A stretch of DNA of 64,000 nucleotides, from contig DAOTVQ010000017.1 of NCBI GenBank assembly GCA_034436355.1, forward strand, positions 1 to 64,000. The letters are read 5' to 3'. Position 1 is the first letter of the stretch; each line of letters opens with the position of its first letter. The notes beneath the pieces were generated by a model that made no database searches, was not told the DNA's origin, and worked only from the letters and a program-made list of their open reading frames with translations. Positions 52,133-61,343 of this stretch are shown in pieces. The DNA comes from CP2-2F sp034436355 (lineage in GTDB: Bacteria > Chloroflexota > Anaerolineae > Aggregatilineales > UBA2796). The position numbers were made by a program, and so were the translations under genes.

Positions 52133-55100
52133 CTAAAACGTCCAGAGATAGGCGGAGACAGTGCGCCCCACGCTGATCAGCCCTTCCCCGTTGGTGGCGT
52201 CGTAGGGCAGCGGTTCGGCTTCAGTCAGGACGAGGCGGAAGGTATCGGTGCGGTAAGGCTCACTCAGCGTGAGCGCACCACGCCATACCGACTCGGTGTG
52301 TTCCGTCTCGGTTGCCACGAAAGCGGCTGGCTCCCACGCCAGATCGCCCGTCATATCTGTGCGTTTACGCTCAAGGCGCGCCTCGATCAGGCGGCGCGGC
52401 GTCTCTGCGTTCGGGCGGTAGCTGATGCCTTCAAGGGCAAGGGCGATCTGCTGCTTATCGGCGCTGAAGGTGAGTTGCAATGTCCGATCTGGTGGCAGTT
52501 GGGCAAAATCGCTCAGAACAACGGGCGAAAGGTGCGCGTCTGCGATGCTATTGGGTTGGTAGCGCGCCAGCGCCAAACGCACGAATGGGAAGTAGGCAGC
52601 GCCGACGTTCAGCGTCACATCGGCATACCACAAGCTGCGCTCTGCATCATAGCTGACGGGATATGGCGCCACGCCGATTAGATTAGATTGATCGCCACCC
52701 TCTGCCAGCGTTACGCCAAAATGCGGCGCAGCGTTTAGGAAGTTCTCGGCGCTTGCCAGCGCAACGGGTGCATTGCTCTCCCACAGCGGATCACTGCCCC
52801 ACTGCGTCAGGTAGGCGCGCATAGCAGCAGGTATTTCGGCGAAAGGCGCACGGCGAAAGACCACGCCAAGCATCTCGCCTGCGCCGCTGCTGAACCACGG
52901 ACGCTTCAGGTAAATGCGGAGGCTGCCGCCTTGCCGCATAAGGGCTACCTGTGCGCTGCCATCAGCGTTTGGTATGTGCTTGGCAGCCTGCCAGCCAAAG
53001 CTCGGCACGATGTAGGCAATCTGCGGCGGCAACGGGCGGGCGCTGTTCAAAATGGCGATCTGCTTCTCGCCGATGCCTTGTTTACGTTCTTCGGCGGTTG
53101 GGCGCACACTTTCAAGCGTAGCATCATCTGCAAAAAGCGCGGGATCAAAGTGGGTGTTGAACCGAGTGGCCGCAATGGGCGTATAGGTCACTTCGCGGTA
53201 TTTGGTATCGCCAAAGTGCTGCAACACATCAGCAAAGCTGAACGAATCCTGATCCGTGGCGACGGGCAGCGCACCGAAGATCGCACTGCGCTGCTTGGCA
53301 GCGTCGAAGGGATGCACGGGATCATCGTGTGGTTCTGTCCATGTGGCGAGCAGATCGAGCTTGCCCGTGCTGGCGGCGTGCAGCGTGGCAGTGCCGCTTA
53401 AGCGCACCGCCGTATCACCATAGGTTCGCGCCGCACTCAGTGCCGTGATCTGCGGTGCAGCGAGCGGCTGCGCGGCAGCATGGATGAGCGTCAGGCTGCG
53501 GAAAGGTGTTAGGATCGGCGTCGGATCGGCTGTTTCGTTCAGCCATGCACGCAAGCCGTGCGCTTGAAGGGCTGCTTCATCGGCGTAGGTGGCATAGCGC
53601 ACTTGCCGCACTTCCCCGGGGCGAAGTTGCACTGTGAGCAGGGCAGAGGCGTTCGGAATACGCACGCCATACTGCGGCGGCTGGGGTGTCTCGTGCGCGC
53701 CGATGGCGACAAGGCGCAGGCGGAACGGCAACAAGTCGGGATAGCTGCCTTCAAACGGCACACGGAACGGCTCACCTTCTGGCACGCCGGGCAAGCCATA
53801 GAAAACGACGCCGCGCCCTAGCGCATCGGGCAGATAAAACGGCGTGAAATCCAGTTCGGGCATCAGCCAGAAGCCTTCTTCTTGGCGCAGCCCATCGAAG
53901 GCAACCTTACGTCCGAGCGCATCGGGTTGGTAGAACGGCATGAAGTCCACCTCGGACATCAACACAGCAGACTCTGGCGGCTGTTCGCCAACCACTCTGA
54001 GCGCCCGTTCGCGCAATGCTTGTGCCTCTTCAGACGTTTTGCCGTCGAAGGCACCGTACCATTCGGCGTGAAGCAGATCGAGCGGCGGCGGTGCAAAATG
54101 CCGTTCACTACGTGCTGTATCGTGATCGCTGCCTGCGCCGCTGCGGACGACCAACGTCTCCAGCGATTCGCCATAAGCAGGCACGCTGCGCGGCAGCACA
54201 ATCGGCGGGGCAATCGGCGCGTGGCGCTGAAAGGTGATCGGCGCGCTGCATTCCGCCTGCGTTTGCTGAAACTCGGCTGTGTTGGGCATAAAAACGCTGT
54301 TGCCCGCTAAATCCACGGCGCGCAGCCGCAGCCGATAGCTTCTGCCAAAGCGCAAGCGTGGTAAGGTGCGCGGCGCAGCGCTAAAGTGCGCCGCTATGCC
54401 GAAGGGCGTCAGCAGATCGCCGTTTGCCGCATTGGATTCATCCTGATGGTTCGATGCCTTGCTTGGGCGCGGCGCGCTCAAACTCCAGCCATCCCAGACC
54501 AGAAGCATTTCGTCGGCAACCAGACCTTTGCCATCTGCCGCCTCACGCAGGCTGACTTGGGCAAAGCCTTCGCTGATTTGTTCATCGGTCACGCGGATTT
54601 TTGCGCCGCTCGTACCGATGAAATCGAAAGCACTACGCCGCTGATGGGTGCTGTGCCAGCGCTTGGAGGACTCATCCCACACATCAAGGCGGAAGCCGCG
54701 CAGCACATCCTCAGCATAGAGTGCAGCCGTTGGCGCGCTATTCGCCTGCAAGGCGCTGTTCAGCGCCTCAGCGTGGCGAGCGCTTGCTTGGAGTTGTTCG
54801 GGTAGATCGCGCTGAAGGACTGCCAAACCAACCGTCCGCAGTGGTGGCAATGTGCTGCTGTGCAGGGCGTGCAGTGCCGCACTGACCACATCCACCTGCT
54901 GTACGGCAAAGCGCGCCGAGTTGTCAAGGCGGAACAGCCCATGCCGCAAATAAGACTCAGGGCGCGGCGCGGCGATGAAGTGCGCGTCGTTCAGGATGTA
55001 ATGGGTGCGCGGGCTGTAGTTATGCGTGTTGGCAAGTTTTGGCGTCCAATGCGCTAACACCTGCACACTAACGCCTTCGGTGGCAGCCGCCGCACGCGGA

Positions 55101-55702
55101 ATCGCGGCAGTCAGCGGCACTTCCAGATCAACCACCAAGCCGAGCGCACGCAGCAATTCAGGAAAACTGCCCAGCAGGGCAAGCACCTGATGAAAGTCTA
55201 GGAGGGTTGCTAAATCAGCTTTGGTGAGTGTGCTTTCAGCAGCCAGTGCCGCCTGCAATTTCTCAAGGGCGCCTTCCGCGTCGTGATCAGCGATCTGCCC
55301 GCCCTGTTGGAACGTTTGCCGCAGCACAGCACCCAGCGCGCTGATGGGCAGCCGTTCAAAGGGTGCGTTGGCAAGCGCCTCAAACTGATAGGGCGCAAAG
55401 TACGGGAAGTCTTCCACGTAGGGCGGTTGTTTGAACAGCACTTGCCACATATCAGCGCGCAAGGCATCCGTATTCGCCCGTTTCAGATCGCTGAAGGCAG
55501 CGCCGTTCTCAAACTGGACGGTGAAGGTCATGCCTTCCACTTGGGCGGGAAAATCCCAGAAATCGGGAAACTGCTCTAGCGAGAGCGACCGCACCGTGCC
55601 ATCTTGAGTCCACAAGCGCGGCGCAATATAAACCGAAAGGCGCAATTTATCTGCCGCGATGCCGTTCGGCAAGGCAGTGAAGATCAAAGTTTGTGCGTTC
55701 AT
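52133..55702 (-). CDS. Very large protein of unknown function (B)
   Basis: 1189 residues, no signal peptide, no membrane helix, no P-loop or known catalytic motif that I can see. The N-terminus (FTALPNGIAADKLRLSVYIAPRLWTQDG) has alternating strand pattern. A repeated segment near residues 590-640 (EVDFMPFYQPDALGRKVAFDGL and ELDFTPFYLPDALGRGVVFYGL) shows an internal tandem duplication. The composition is rich in Ala, Leu, Pro and beta-forming segments. The start at 55702 is 6 bp from the stop of gene A. I could not place it in a family. Confidence 0.85.
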   Translation of the reverse strand: MNAQTLIFTALPNGIAADKLRLSVYIAPRLWTQDGTVRSLSLEQFPDFWDFPAQVEGMTFTVQFENGAAFSDLKRANTDALRADMWQVLFKQPPYVEDFPYFAPYQFEALANAPFERLPISALGAVLRQTFQQGGQIADHDAEGALEKLQAALAAESTLTKADLATLLDFHQVLALLGSFPELLRALGLVVDLEVPLTAAIPRAAAATEGVSVQVLAHWTPKLANTHNYSPRTHYILNDAHFIAAPRPESYLRHGLFRLDNSARFAVQQVDVVSAALHALHSSTLPPLRTVGLAVLQRDLPEQLQASARHAEALNSALQANSAPTAALYAEDVLRGFRLDVWDESSKRWHSTHQRRSAFDFIGTSGAKIRVTDEQISEGFAQVSLREAADGKGLVADEMLLVWDGWSLSAPRPSKASNHQDESNAANGDLLTPFGIAAHFSAAPRTLPRLRFGRSYRLRLRAVDLAGNSVFMPNTAEFQQTQAECSAPITFQRHAPIAPPIVLPRSVPAYGESLETLVVRSGAGSDHDTARSERHFAPPPLDLLHAEWYGAFDGKTSEEAQALRERALRVVGEQPPESAVLMSEVDFMPFYQPDALGRKVAFDGLRQEEGFWLMPELDFTPFYLPDALGRGVVFYGLPGVPEGEPFRVPFEGSYPDLLPFRLRLVAIGAHETPQPPQYGVRIPNASALLTVQLRPGEVRQVRYATYADEAALQAHGLRAWLNETADPTPILTPFRSLTLIHAAAQPLAAPQITALSAARTYGDTAVRLSGTATLHAASTGKLDLLATWTEPHDDPVHPFDAAKQRSAIFGALPVATDQDSFSFADVLQHFGDTKYREVTYTPIAATRFNTHFDPALFADDATLESVRPTAEERKQGIGEKQIAILNSARPLPPQIAYIVPSFGWQAAKHIPNADGSAQVALMRQGGSLRIYLKRPWFSSGAGEMLGVVFRRAPFAEIPAAMRAYLTQWGSDPLWESNAPVALASAENFLNAAPHFGVTLAEGGDQSNLIGVAPYPVSYDAERSLWYADVTLNVGAAYFPFVRLALARYQPNSIADAHLSPVVLSDFAQLPPDRTLQLTFSADKQQIALALEGISYRPNAETPRRLIEARLERKRTDMTGDLAWEPAAFVATETEHTESVWRGALTLSEPYRTDTFRLVLTEAEPLPYDATNGEGLISVGRTVSAYLWTF

Positions 55703-55708
55703 ACGCGG

Positions 55709-58504
55709 TTAAGCCTCCGTTGTGGCGTCATCATCGGCAAAGGCGGCTGCATAAGCAGACCACTCTTCATCACTGGGATAGGTGCCGCTCAGAGTGCGGT
55801 GCAGCGGCAAACGCACGCCGCGCTCAAAGAAGGCGAGCGTCGGGTTTAGGTGCAAGGTTGCCGAACCAAGCGGCTTGCTGGCAGCAGCATAGTAGCTTAT
55901 TGGCAAAACGAAAGTTGTGCTGAGCCGCACAATGCCAAGCGCCCTCAACATGCCATAGCCGCGCACAACACCGAAAAATGTGGCGGGCGTGCCGCGCTGA
56001 TAGCTGAGCGCGACCGCACCGTAGGCGCTGCTGGTGGCGGTTGTTTCACCCAGATCGAAGGTCATCGGTGCGCTGAAAGTGGCGGCAGCCTCCGCGTTGC
56101 GAACGCCACCAGAATCCATCTCGACGTGGCTGTAATTGTCGCTTGTTGGCGTGCCAACCGTCACGCTCAACAAGAGTGGCGCGCTATCCATCGGCAGGCG
56201 CAAAGCGGCGCGCATTGGCAGGCTGTGCGTGTGGCTGAAGCCAAGCAACACGCTAGGCAAAGCCTGTGTGTAGTCCACAGCGAGGTGACTGGCGGTGTAG
56301 GTTTGGCTGCCAAAGCGGCTGAAGCCTTCGGGAATTAGGGCGCTAAGGGCGGGCTGCAACAGCGCCAGCACGCCGCGCAGGTGCGCGTATTCAAGGTGTA
56401 TATCCGCACGGTAGGCTACGCCGCCACGCTCAACGGCTGCCACGCGCTTAAACGCCAGAGTCAGTAAGTTGTCAGGCGTCAGCAGGCGGAAATCTTCTAA
56501 GGCGGCACGGACGCGGTAAGCATCGCCGCTATCCAGCGCCAAGTGCAGGCTGCCCTTTTCGGCGGGCATGAAAAAGCCCGTCTCTCGCAGATGAGCGCGT
56601 TCGGCGTGCCAACGGTAGCGAACGCTGTGGGCGCCTGCCGTCAAAGTGGGGATAGCAGCGGCATTCAAGGCTTGGTCAGCAGCAATTGTGCTGATAAGTG
56701 ACTTTATCGGAATGTTTCCCAAAAGGGTTGCATGTTCGAGCAGTTGGGCGGGCAAAAACAAGCCATCCCGCAGATTTTTCAGGTCACCCACTGCACCGTA
56801 GCGCCGTGAGATGCCTTCGACCACCATCTCAAGCGCTGTGATGCCGCCAAACTGGCTGGGCGCAAAGCGGATCGGGAGTGGGTCTACCAAGCGGGCAAAG
56901 ACTTCACTCGCATTCCCGAACTGTTCGGGATCAGGTTGCGTGGCGTAGCTGTCTTCCCACACAAGGCGCTGCGGCTCGGAATCCGCCACGCCGAAGGCGC
57001 GCAGTGCTGGCAGCGTTACGCTTGCCGCCACTAGGCTTGGCTGGAAATAAGGCGCTTCAAGGGCAAAGGCTGCACCAAGCGTCAGCGTGTGTGCGTAGAG
57101 TGTGGTATCCCCTTCGGTGCGGCTTGGCGCAAAAGCAATTGGCTGGGCGTGGAGCGCTAAAGGCTGCACCGCGTTGTTATATGCCTCAATGACGCGCTTG
57201 ATGCCTGTCAGCGCACCGCTGGCAGGATCGGTGAGCACCTCTGCCACAAAGACCAATGGCGCGCTAAAGCGAACGACGCGGTCTGCATGATCAACCGCCT
57301 CGAGCTGGAAGTGATAACTGGCAAGGTCACCCTCAGCAGGCAGCTTGATCCAGAAGGCGCGCTCACCCTGATCGGCAAGGCGCACTGCCTCATGATCGCG
57401 TGGATCGGCAAGGTCAGGCGTGTAGGGCGTTACGATGCGGATTGCCTTGAAGGGCAAATCACGGCGATTGAAGGTGCGTTCGGGCTGCTGCACGGCAATA
57501 TAACGCCCTGCGACCAGCGCGGCAGCCTGATCGGTGAAGCGGCGCTGCGAGCCTTCCACCAACACCGCCGCATGACCAAAGGGCAGCAAATAGCCGCGCT
57601 CACCACTGATTTGGGCAGCAGTGCGCCCTTGTGCGCCGTGCGCTGCCCAGCCGGCTGGGCTTAAACCGAGCCGCGCAGCGTTTGAGGGCGCAAAGGTGAG
57701 GTCAAAGGTTGCGCCGAGCGCGCTGAGCGTTAGCACCTCCACATTCAGGGTTGGGTTTTCAAGGCCGGGTGGCATGCTGCGCTGATCAGCCGTTTGGCGG
57801 GCAAGAATGGCGCGCTGCTTGCCCGCTTCGCCTTGTGGCGCCGCCAAATCTGCCGACCAAACCGCACGGGCAGCCGTGTGGGCAAGGTGCATATGCCAAA
57901 CGGGTGTGCGTCCGGTGGCACGGTCGGGTTGGGGTAGGGCAATCGGGGTGAAGGCTGCCTCAGCGATGGGCGAAAGCACCAAGCGGTAAGGCGCTTCAAT
58001 GGCAGTAAAAATGCCCTCTTGCACCTCTAGATGAATTCGATCTCGCCGTGCGGCGTGTCCGAGTGGTGCGGCAAGCCCCGCCGAAACAATCAGGTGTGCC
58101 TGCCCGCACGCCTCCAATAGGCGCGCTAACGTATACTCTAAGGGCAGCGCCTCAGGCTTCAACTGGTAAACCAGCACGCTCGGTTTGGCAAGCCGTTTGC
58201 CGTCTTGCTCACCAATGCTCTGCGGCGGCAAGTAGAGGACGATGTAAGAAGGTGCCTCGCGCAGCGCCACCAAACGCGGCAAGGCGGTCAGGTTGCCCTT
58301 GATCAGGCGCAAGTTGGCAAAGCCAAGCGTCGCCACAAACAGATCGTCAGGGCGCAGCACATTCACGGTGAAATCAAGCTGAATAGGCTCAGCCGTTGGC
58401 AGCGTGTTGGGTGCAGCAAGGCGCTGCACAAGGGCTGACAGGGCGTTCATGACGCGGTTGGCAGCCGCTTGCAGCCCTTTTAAGGGCGTTGAAAAATAGC
58501 TCAT
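55709..58504 (-). CDS. Very large protein of unknown function (A)
   Basis: 931 residues from ATG 58504 (GAGG about 12 nt upstream; a TTG at 58513 is alternative). No signal peptide or membrane segment, no recognisable motif. The N-terminus has a helical start (YFSTPLKGLQAAANRVMNALSALV) and then beta-rich segments (IQLDFTVNVLRPDDLFVATLGFANLRLI; PSYIVLYLPPQSIGEQ). Many later segments are beta-strand-like with GDxxxYxVR patterns. It is first in the unit with protein B and the phosphotransferase. Its composition and size match B, so A and B may form one complex. Confidence 0.85.
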   Translation of the reverse strand: MSYFSTPLKGLQAAANRVMNALSALVQRLAAPNTLPTAEPIQLDFTVNVLRPDDLFVATLGFANLRLIKGNLTALPRLVALREAPSYIVLYLPPQSIGEQDGKRLAKPSVLVYQLKPEALPLEYTLARLLEACGQAHLIVSAGLAAPLGHAARRDRIHLEVQEGIFTAIEAPYRLVLSPIAEAAFTPIALPQPDRATGRTPVWHMHLAHTAARAVWSADLAAPQGEAGKQRAILARQTADQRSMPPGLENPTLNVEVLTLSALGATFDLTFAPSNAARLGLSPAGWAAHGAQGRTAAQISGERGYLLPFGHAAVLVEGSQRRFTDQAAALVAGRYIAVQQPERTFNRRDLPFKAIRIVTPYTPDLADPRDHEAVRLADQGERAFWIKLPAEGDLASYHFQLEAVDHADRVVRFSAPLVFVAEVLTDPASGALTGIKRVIEAYNNAVQPLALHAQPIAFAPSRTEGDTTLYAHTLTLGAAFALEAPYFQPSLVAASVTLPALRAFGVADSEPQRLVWEDSYATQPDPEQFGNASEVFARLVDPLPIRFAPSQFGGITALEMVVEGISRRYGAVGDLKNLRDGLFLPAQLLEHATLLGNIPIKSLISTIAADQALNAAAIPTLTAGAHSVRYRWHAERAHLRETGFFMPAEKGSLHLALDSGDAYRVRAALEDFRLLTPDNLLTLAFKRVAAVERGGVAYRADIHLEYAHLRGVLALLQPALSALIPEGFSRFGSQTYTASHLAVDYTQALPSVLLGFSHTHSLPMRAALRLPMDSAPLLLSVTVGTPTSDNYSHVEMDSGGVRNAEAAATFSAPMTFDLGETTATSSAYGAVALSYQRGTPATFFGVVRGYGMLRALGIVRLSTTFVLPISYYAAASKPLGSATLHLNPTLAFFERGVRLPLHRTLSGTYPSDEEWSAYAAAFADDDATTEA

Positions 58505-58636
58505 GCGTCGCAATTACCTCAGCATTCCGATCCAGCCTGATCTTATCCGTTCCTGCTCTGTGCGACAACCCGCCCGTGCCTGTTGCGCGGCTAAGGATGA
58601 TCAGCTTGGTGAGTGGTGCAATCGTGCAGAGGCAAC

Positions 58637-58658
58637 AGGGGCAGCAGACCCTGCCCCT
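58637..58658. terminator. G-C-rich hairpin between Pnkp and giant protein A
   Basis: AGGGGCAG (58637-58644) and CTGCCCCT (58651-58658) form an 8-bp stem with a 6-nt loop, 38 nt past the Pnkp stop. No T-run follows. Confidence 0.5.
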
Positions 58659-58665
58659 ATGCTGC

Positions 58666-58697
58666 TGGTGCGGAGGGAGAGCGATTCGAACCTGCTC
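58666..58697 (-). other. tRNA-3'-end-like remnant (degenerate T-arm plus CCA)
   Basis: On the minus strand the T-arm-like GAGCAGGTTCGAATCGCTC is followed by TCCCTCCGC and ACCA. The consensus GGTTCGAATC and the CCA end resemble a Ser- or Leu-type tRNA, but the T-stem does not pair properly and two extra bases precede CCA. So it is not a working tRNA; it may be a remnant of an attachment site or chance. Confidence 0.35.
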
Positions 58698-61263
58698 ACA
58701 AGCGTGGATCAACGGGTTCGCTCTCTAGTGCAAGCACGCCGAACACACACTCATGCACACGGCGCAACGGTTCGTAGCGCACGAAACGCTCCAACGCCTC
58801 GATACCGAGCGCAAACTCGCGCAGCGCCAACGAACGCTTGGCTGCTAAGGCGCGCCGACGCAATTTCTCGATTTGATCAGGTGCGGTGTATTCCGCACCA
58901 TAGATGATGCGAAGGTACTCCCGCCCGCGCACTTTGAGCGCCGGCTGCAACACGCCGCGTTTGCCGCGTGCAATGAAGGCTGAAGGCTTCACCACCATGC
59001 CCTCACCGCCCTGATCGGTCAGCGCCTGCCACCACTGTGTGCCTTCGGCAAGGCTCGCCTCGTCCGTCACTTCAACGACGCGGTAAGCCGTGGGCTGAAC
59101 AATTGGAGCCCCGCTTGTGCTAAGCCCCGCTAGGGTTTGCAGATGCCATTGGTGCGTTTTATCCACATGCACCACACCTTCGCTTGCCAGCAAGTGAAAA
59201 GGCGCAAGGCGCAGATCGGCAAGGCTGTTCACCGCCCAGCAGTAACGTTGGTAGGCAGCAATATACTGCCTGACCATGCTGTGCCGTGCTTGGTAGTGCT
59301 TCAGGAGCGCCGCGGCATCGGCATCACGTTCAGCAACGGGCTGTAAGGCGTGCAGTGCCTCGCTGAGGGCGTGGTGCGCTGCCGTGCCAACAGCCGCATA
59401 TTGCGTCCGCAGCAATTCTTGTGCTTTTGCCGACCACGGCATCAGCTCACAATCTAGCACCAGCCAATGGCTGGCAAGGGTTCCCCACAGATCGGCGTGC
59501 GTGGCTGCTTCACGCAGGTGATCCAAAAAGGCGGCTTCTAGGGCAACATCGTTAAAGAAGCGCCGCCCCGTGCGCGTGTAGACACTGCCAATGCCTTCGC
59601 CTGCCACACCAAAGCGCTTGCGTGCGGTTGCTTCATCGCGGCACAGCACCACAACTGCCCGCGATCCCATATGTTTTTCTTGGCAGACCACCCGCGGCAC
59701 CCCATTATTCCGAAAATAGCCAAATGCCTCGTTAGGGTGTTCTAGCAGATCGGGCAGCTTGCTGGTCTCCACGGGCGACATGGTTGGTGGCAGATAGACC
59801 AACCACTTAGGGTTGACGGCAAAACGGCTGATTACCTCTAGGGCGGCAGCGGCATTCTCTGCATGGATTTGGATGTTGTGTTGCAAGCGTGTGTTGATCA
59901 GGCGCTTGCCAAGGCTTTCATCGAGCGCCAGCACATCGCTGATATCGAGTGTAGCGTCGTGTTGGTGTTGGGCGCTCAGTAGCGCAGGCGGCGTTTCCGT
60001 CAGGAATGGGCGGCTGGCTTCTGCGTAGGTGTGGCGCGCTGGCACAGCAACCAGTTCTCGTTCAGGGTAACGCAGTGCCGTCAGCGCGCCACCAAACACA
60101 CAGCCTGTATCAATGTTGATGGTGCGGTTTAACCACTCTGCCTGTGGCACAGGGGTATGCCCATACACAACCATTGCCGCGCCGCGATATTCAGCCGCCC
60201 AGTTGTGCCGAACGGGTAACCCAAACGCATCTGTTTCGCCCGTCGTCTCACCATACAGGGCAAAATCACGCACGGTGGCAGAAGCGCGCCCTATAAGGCT
60301 CTCTTTCATGCCGGCGTGCGCCACTACCAGTTTTCCATCGTCCAGCACATAATGGCTAATGAGCGAGTCGATGAATTGGGCAACCTGCTGGCGAAATTCG
60401 GGTGGCTCTGCCTCAAGCTGCTCCAGTGAAGCAGCCAAGCCGTGCGTAATACGCACATCCCTGCCGCGCAGCTTTTTAAGCAATTTCACATCATGGTTGC
60501 CGGGTACGCACAGGGCATTGCCCTCAGCAACCATATGCATCACCAAGCGCAGAACTTGCGGAATCTTATTGCCGCGATCAACCAAATCGCCCAGAAAGAT
60601 CGCCTTGCGCCCTTCAGGTGGCAGCGCACGTGCGTTGGCAGCATCCACCTGATAGCCGAGCTTCCCCAGCAGAGCGACCAACTCATCGTAGCAGCCATGC
60701 ACGTCACCGATGATGTCGAACGGACCGTGTTCGTGCTTGAGGTCATTCCACAGCGGCTCCCGTGCAAACTGCACCTGATTTACCTCCTCTTCGCTATGCA
60801 GAATGAACACACGGCGGAAGCCCTCACGCTCTAGCTGATTGATGCTGCGCTTTAGCGCTTGCTGTTGCCGTCGAATGACGTGTGCGCCAAAGGTGCGATC
60901 AGGGCGCTGTGTATTTCGGGTGACGGCAAGCTGCTCAGGCAGGTCTAGCACAATGGCGATGGGCAGTGCATGGTATTGGCGCGCTAGCTTGATGAGTGGC
61001 TTGCGCGCCTCAAGTTGTACATTCGTGGCATCTATGACGGTCAGCCTCATGCGGGCAAGGCGCTTGGCAGCAATGAAATGCAACACCTCGAAGGCATCAC
61101 CGGTAGCCTCTTGTGAGTTTTCATCATCCGACACCAAGCCACGGCAAAAATCTGATGAGATAACCTCTGTTGGCAAAAAATGCCTGCGTGCAAAGGTAGA
61201 TTTCCCACTCCCTGAAACACCAATCAGCACGACCAACGCAAAGTTGGGAACCGTGATCCTCAT
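58696..61263 (-). CDS. pnkp: Polynucleotide kinase-phosphatase-ligase Pnkp (RNA repair)
   Basis: 855 residues in three modules. Residues 1-175: 5'-OH kinase with P-loop GVSGSGKST (15-23). Residues about 180-430: calcineurin-like 2',3'-phosphatase with DVHGCYDE, GDLVDRG and GNHD. Residues about 480-855: adenylyltransferase with the nucleotidyl Lys in CQEKHMGSRAVV. With Hen1 it heals and seals cut RNAs, for example tRNAs broken by ribotoxins. Hen1 lies 80 nt upstream on the same strand. All key motifs are intact. Confidence 0.96.
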   Translation of the reverse strand: MRITVPNFALVVLIGVSGSGKSTFARRHFLPTEVISSDFCRGLVSDDENSQEATGDAFEVLHFIAAKRLARMRLTVIDATNVQLEARKPLIKLARQYHALPIAIVLDLPEQLAVTRNTQRPDRTFGAHVIRRQQQALKRSINQLEREGFRRVFILHSEEEVNQVQFAREPLWNDLKHEHGPFDIIGDVHGCYDELVALLGKLGYQVDAANARALPPEGRKAIFLGDLVDRGNKIPQVLRLVMHMVAEGNALCVPGNHDVKLLKKLRGRDVRITHGLAASLEQLEAEPPEFRQQVAQFIDSLISHYVLDDGKLVVAHAGMKESLIGRASATVRDFALYGETTGETDAFGLPVRHNWAAEYRGAAMVVYGHTPVPQAEWLNRTINIDTGCVFGGALTALRYPERELVAVPARHTYAEASRPFLTETPPALLSAQHQHDATLDISDVLALDESLGKRLINTRLQHNIQIHAENAAAALEVISRFAVNPKWLVYLPPTMSPVETSKLPDLLEHPNEAFGYFRNNGVPRVVCQEKHMGSRAVVVLCRDEATARKRFGVAGEGIGSVYTRTGRRFFNDVALEAAFLDHLREAATHADLWGTLASHWLVLDCELMPWSAKAQELLRTQYAAVGTAAHHALSEALHALQPVAERDADAAALLKHYQARHSMVRQYIAAYQRYCWAVNSLADLRLAPFHLLASEGVVHVDKTHQWHLQTLAGLSTSGAPIVQPTAYRVVEVTDEASLAEGTQWWQALTDQGGEGMVVKPSAFIARGKRGVLQPALKVRGREYLRIIYGAEYTAPDQIEKLRRRALAAKRSLALREFALGIEALERFVRYEPLRRVHECVFGVLALESEPVDPRL

Positions 61264-61343
61264 CTTAGAAATATCCTCTCAGGGCGTAACGCTCAGCCAC
61301 CCGATCCAAGTGGTGTGCGTGCGCGCTCAGGCTTGATCCTTGA

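Noticed and set aside
58666..58697. A functional tRNA-Ser gene
   Set aside because: Only a T-arm-like loop and CCA are present; the T-stem does not pair and there is no D-arm or anticodon arm.
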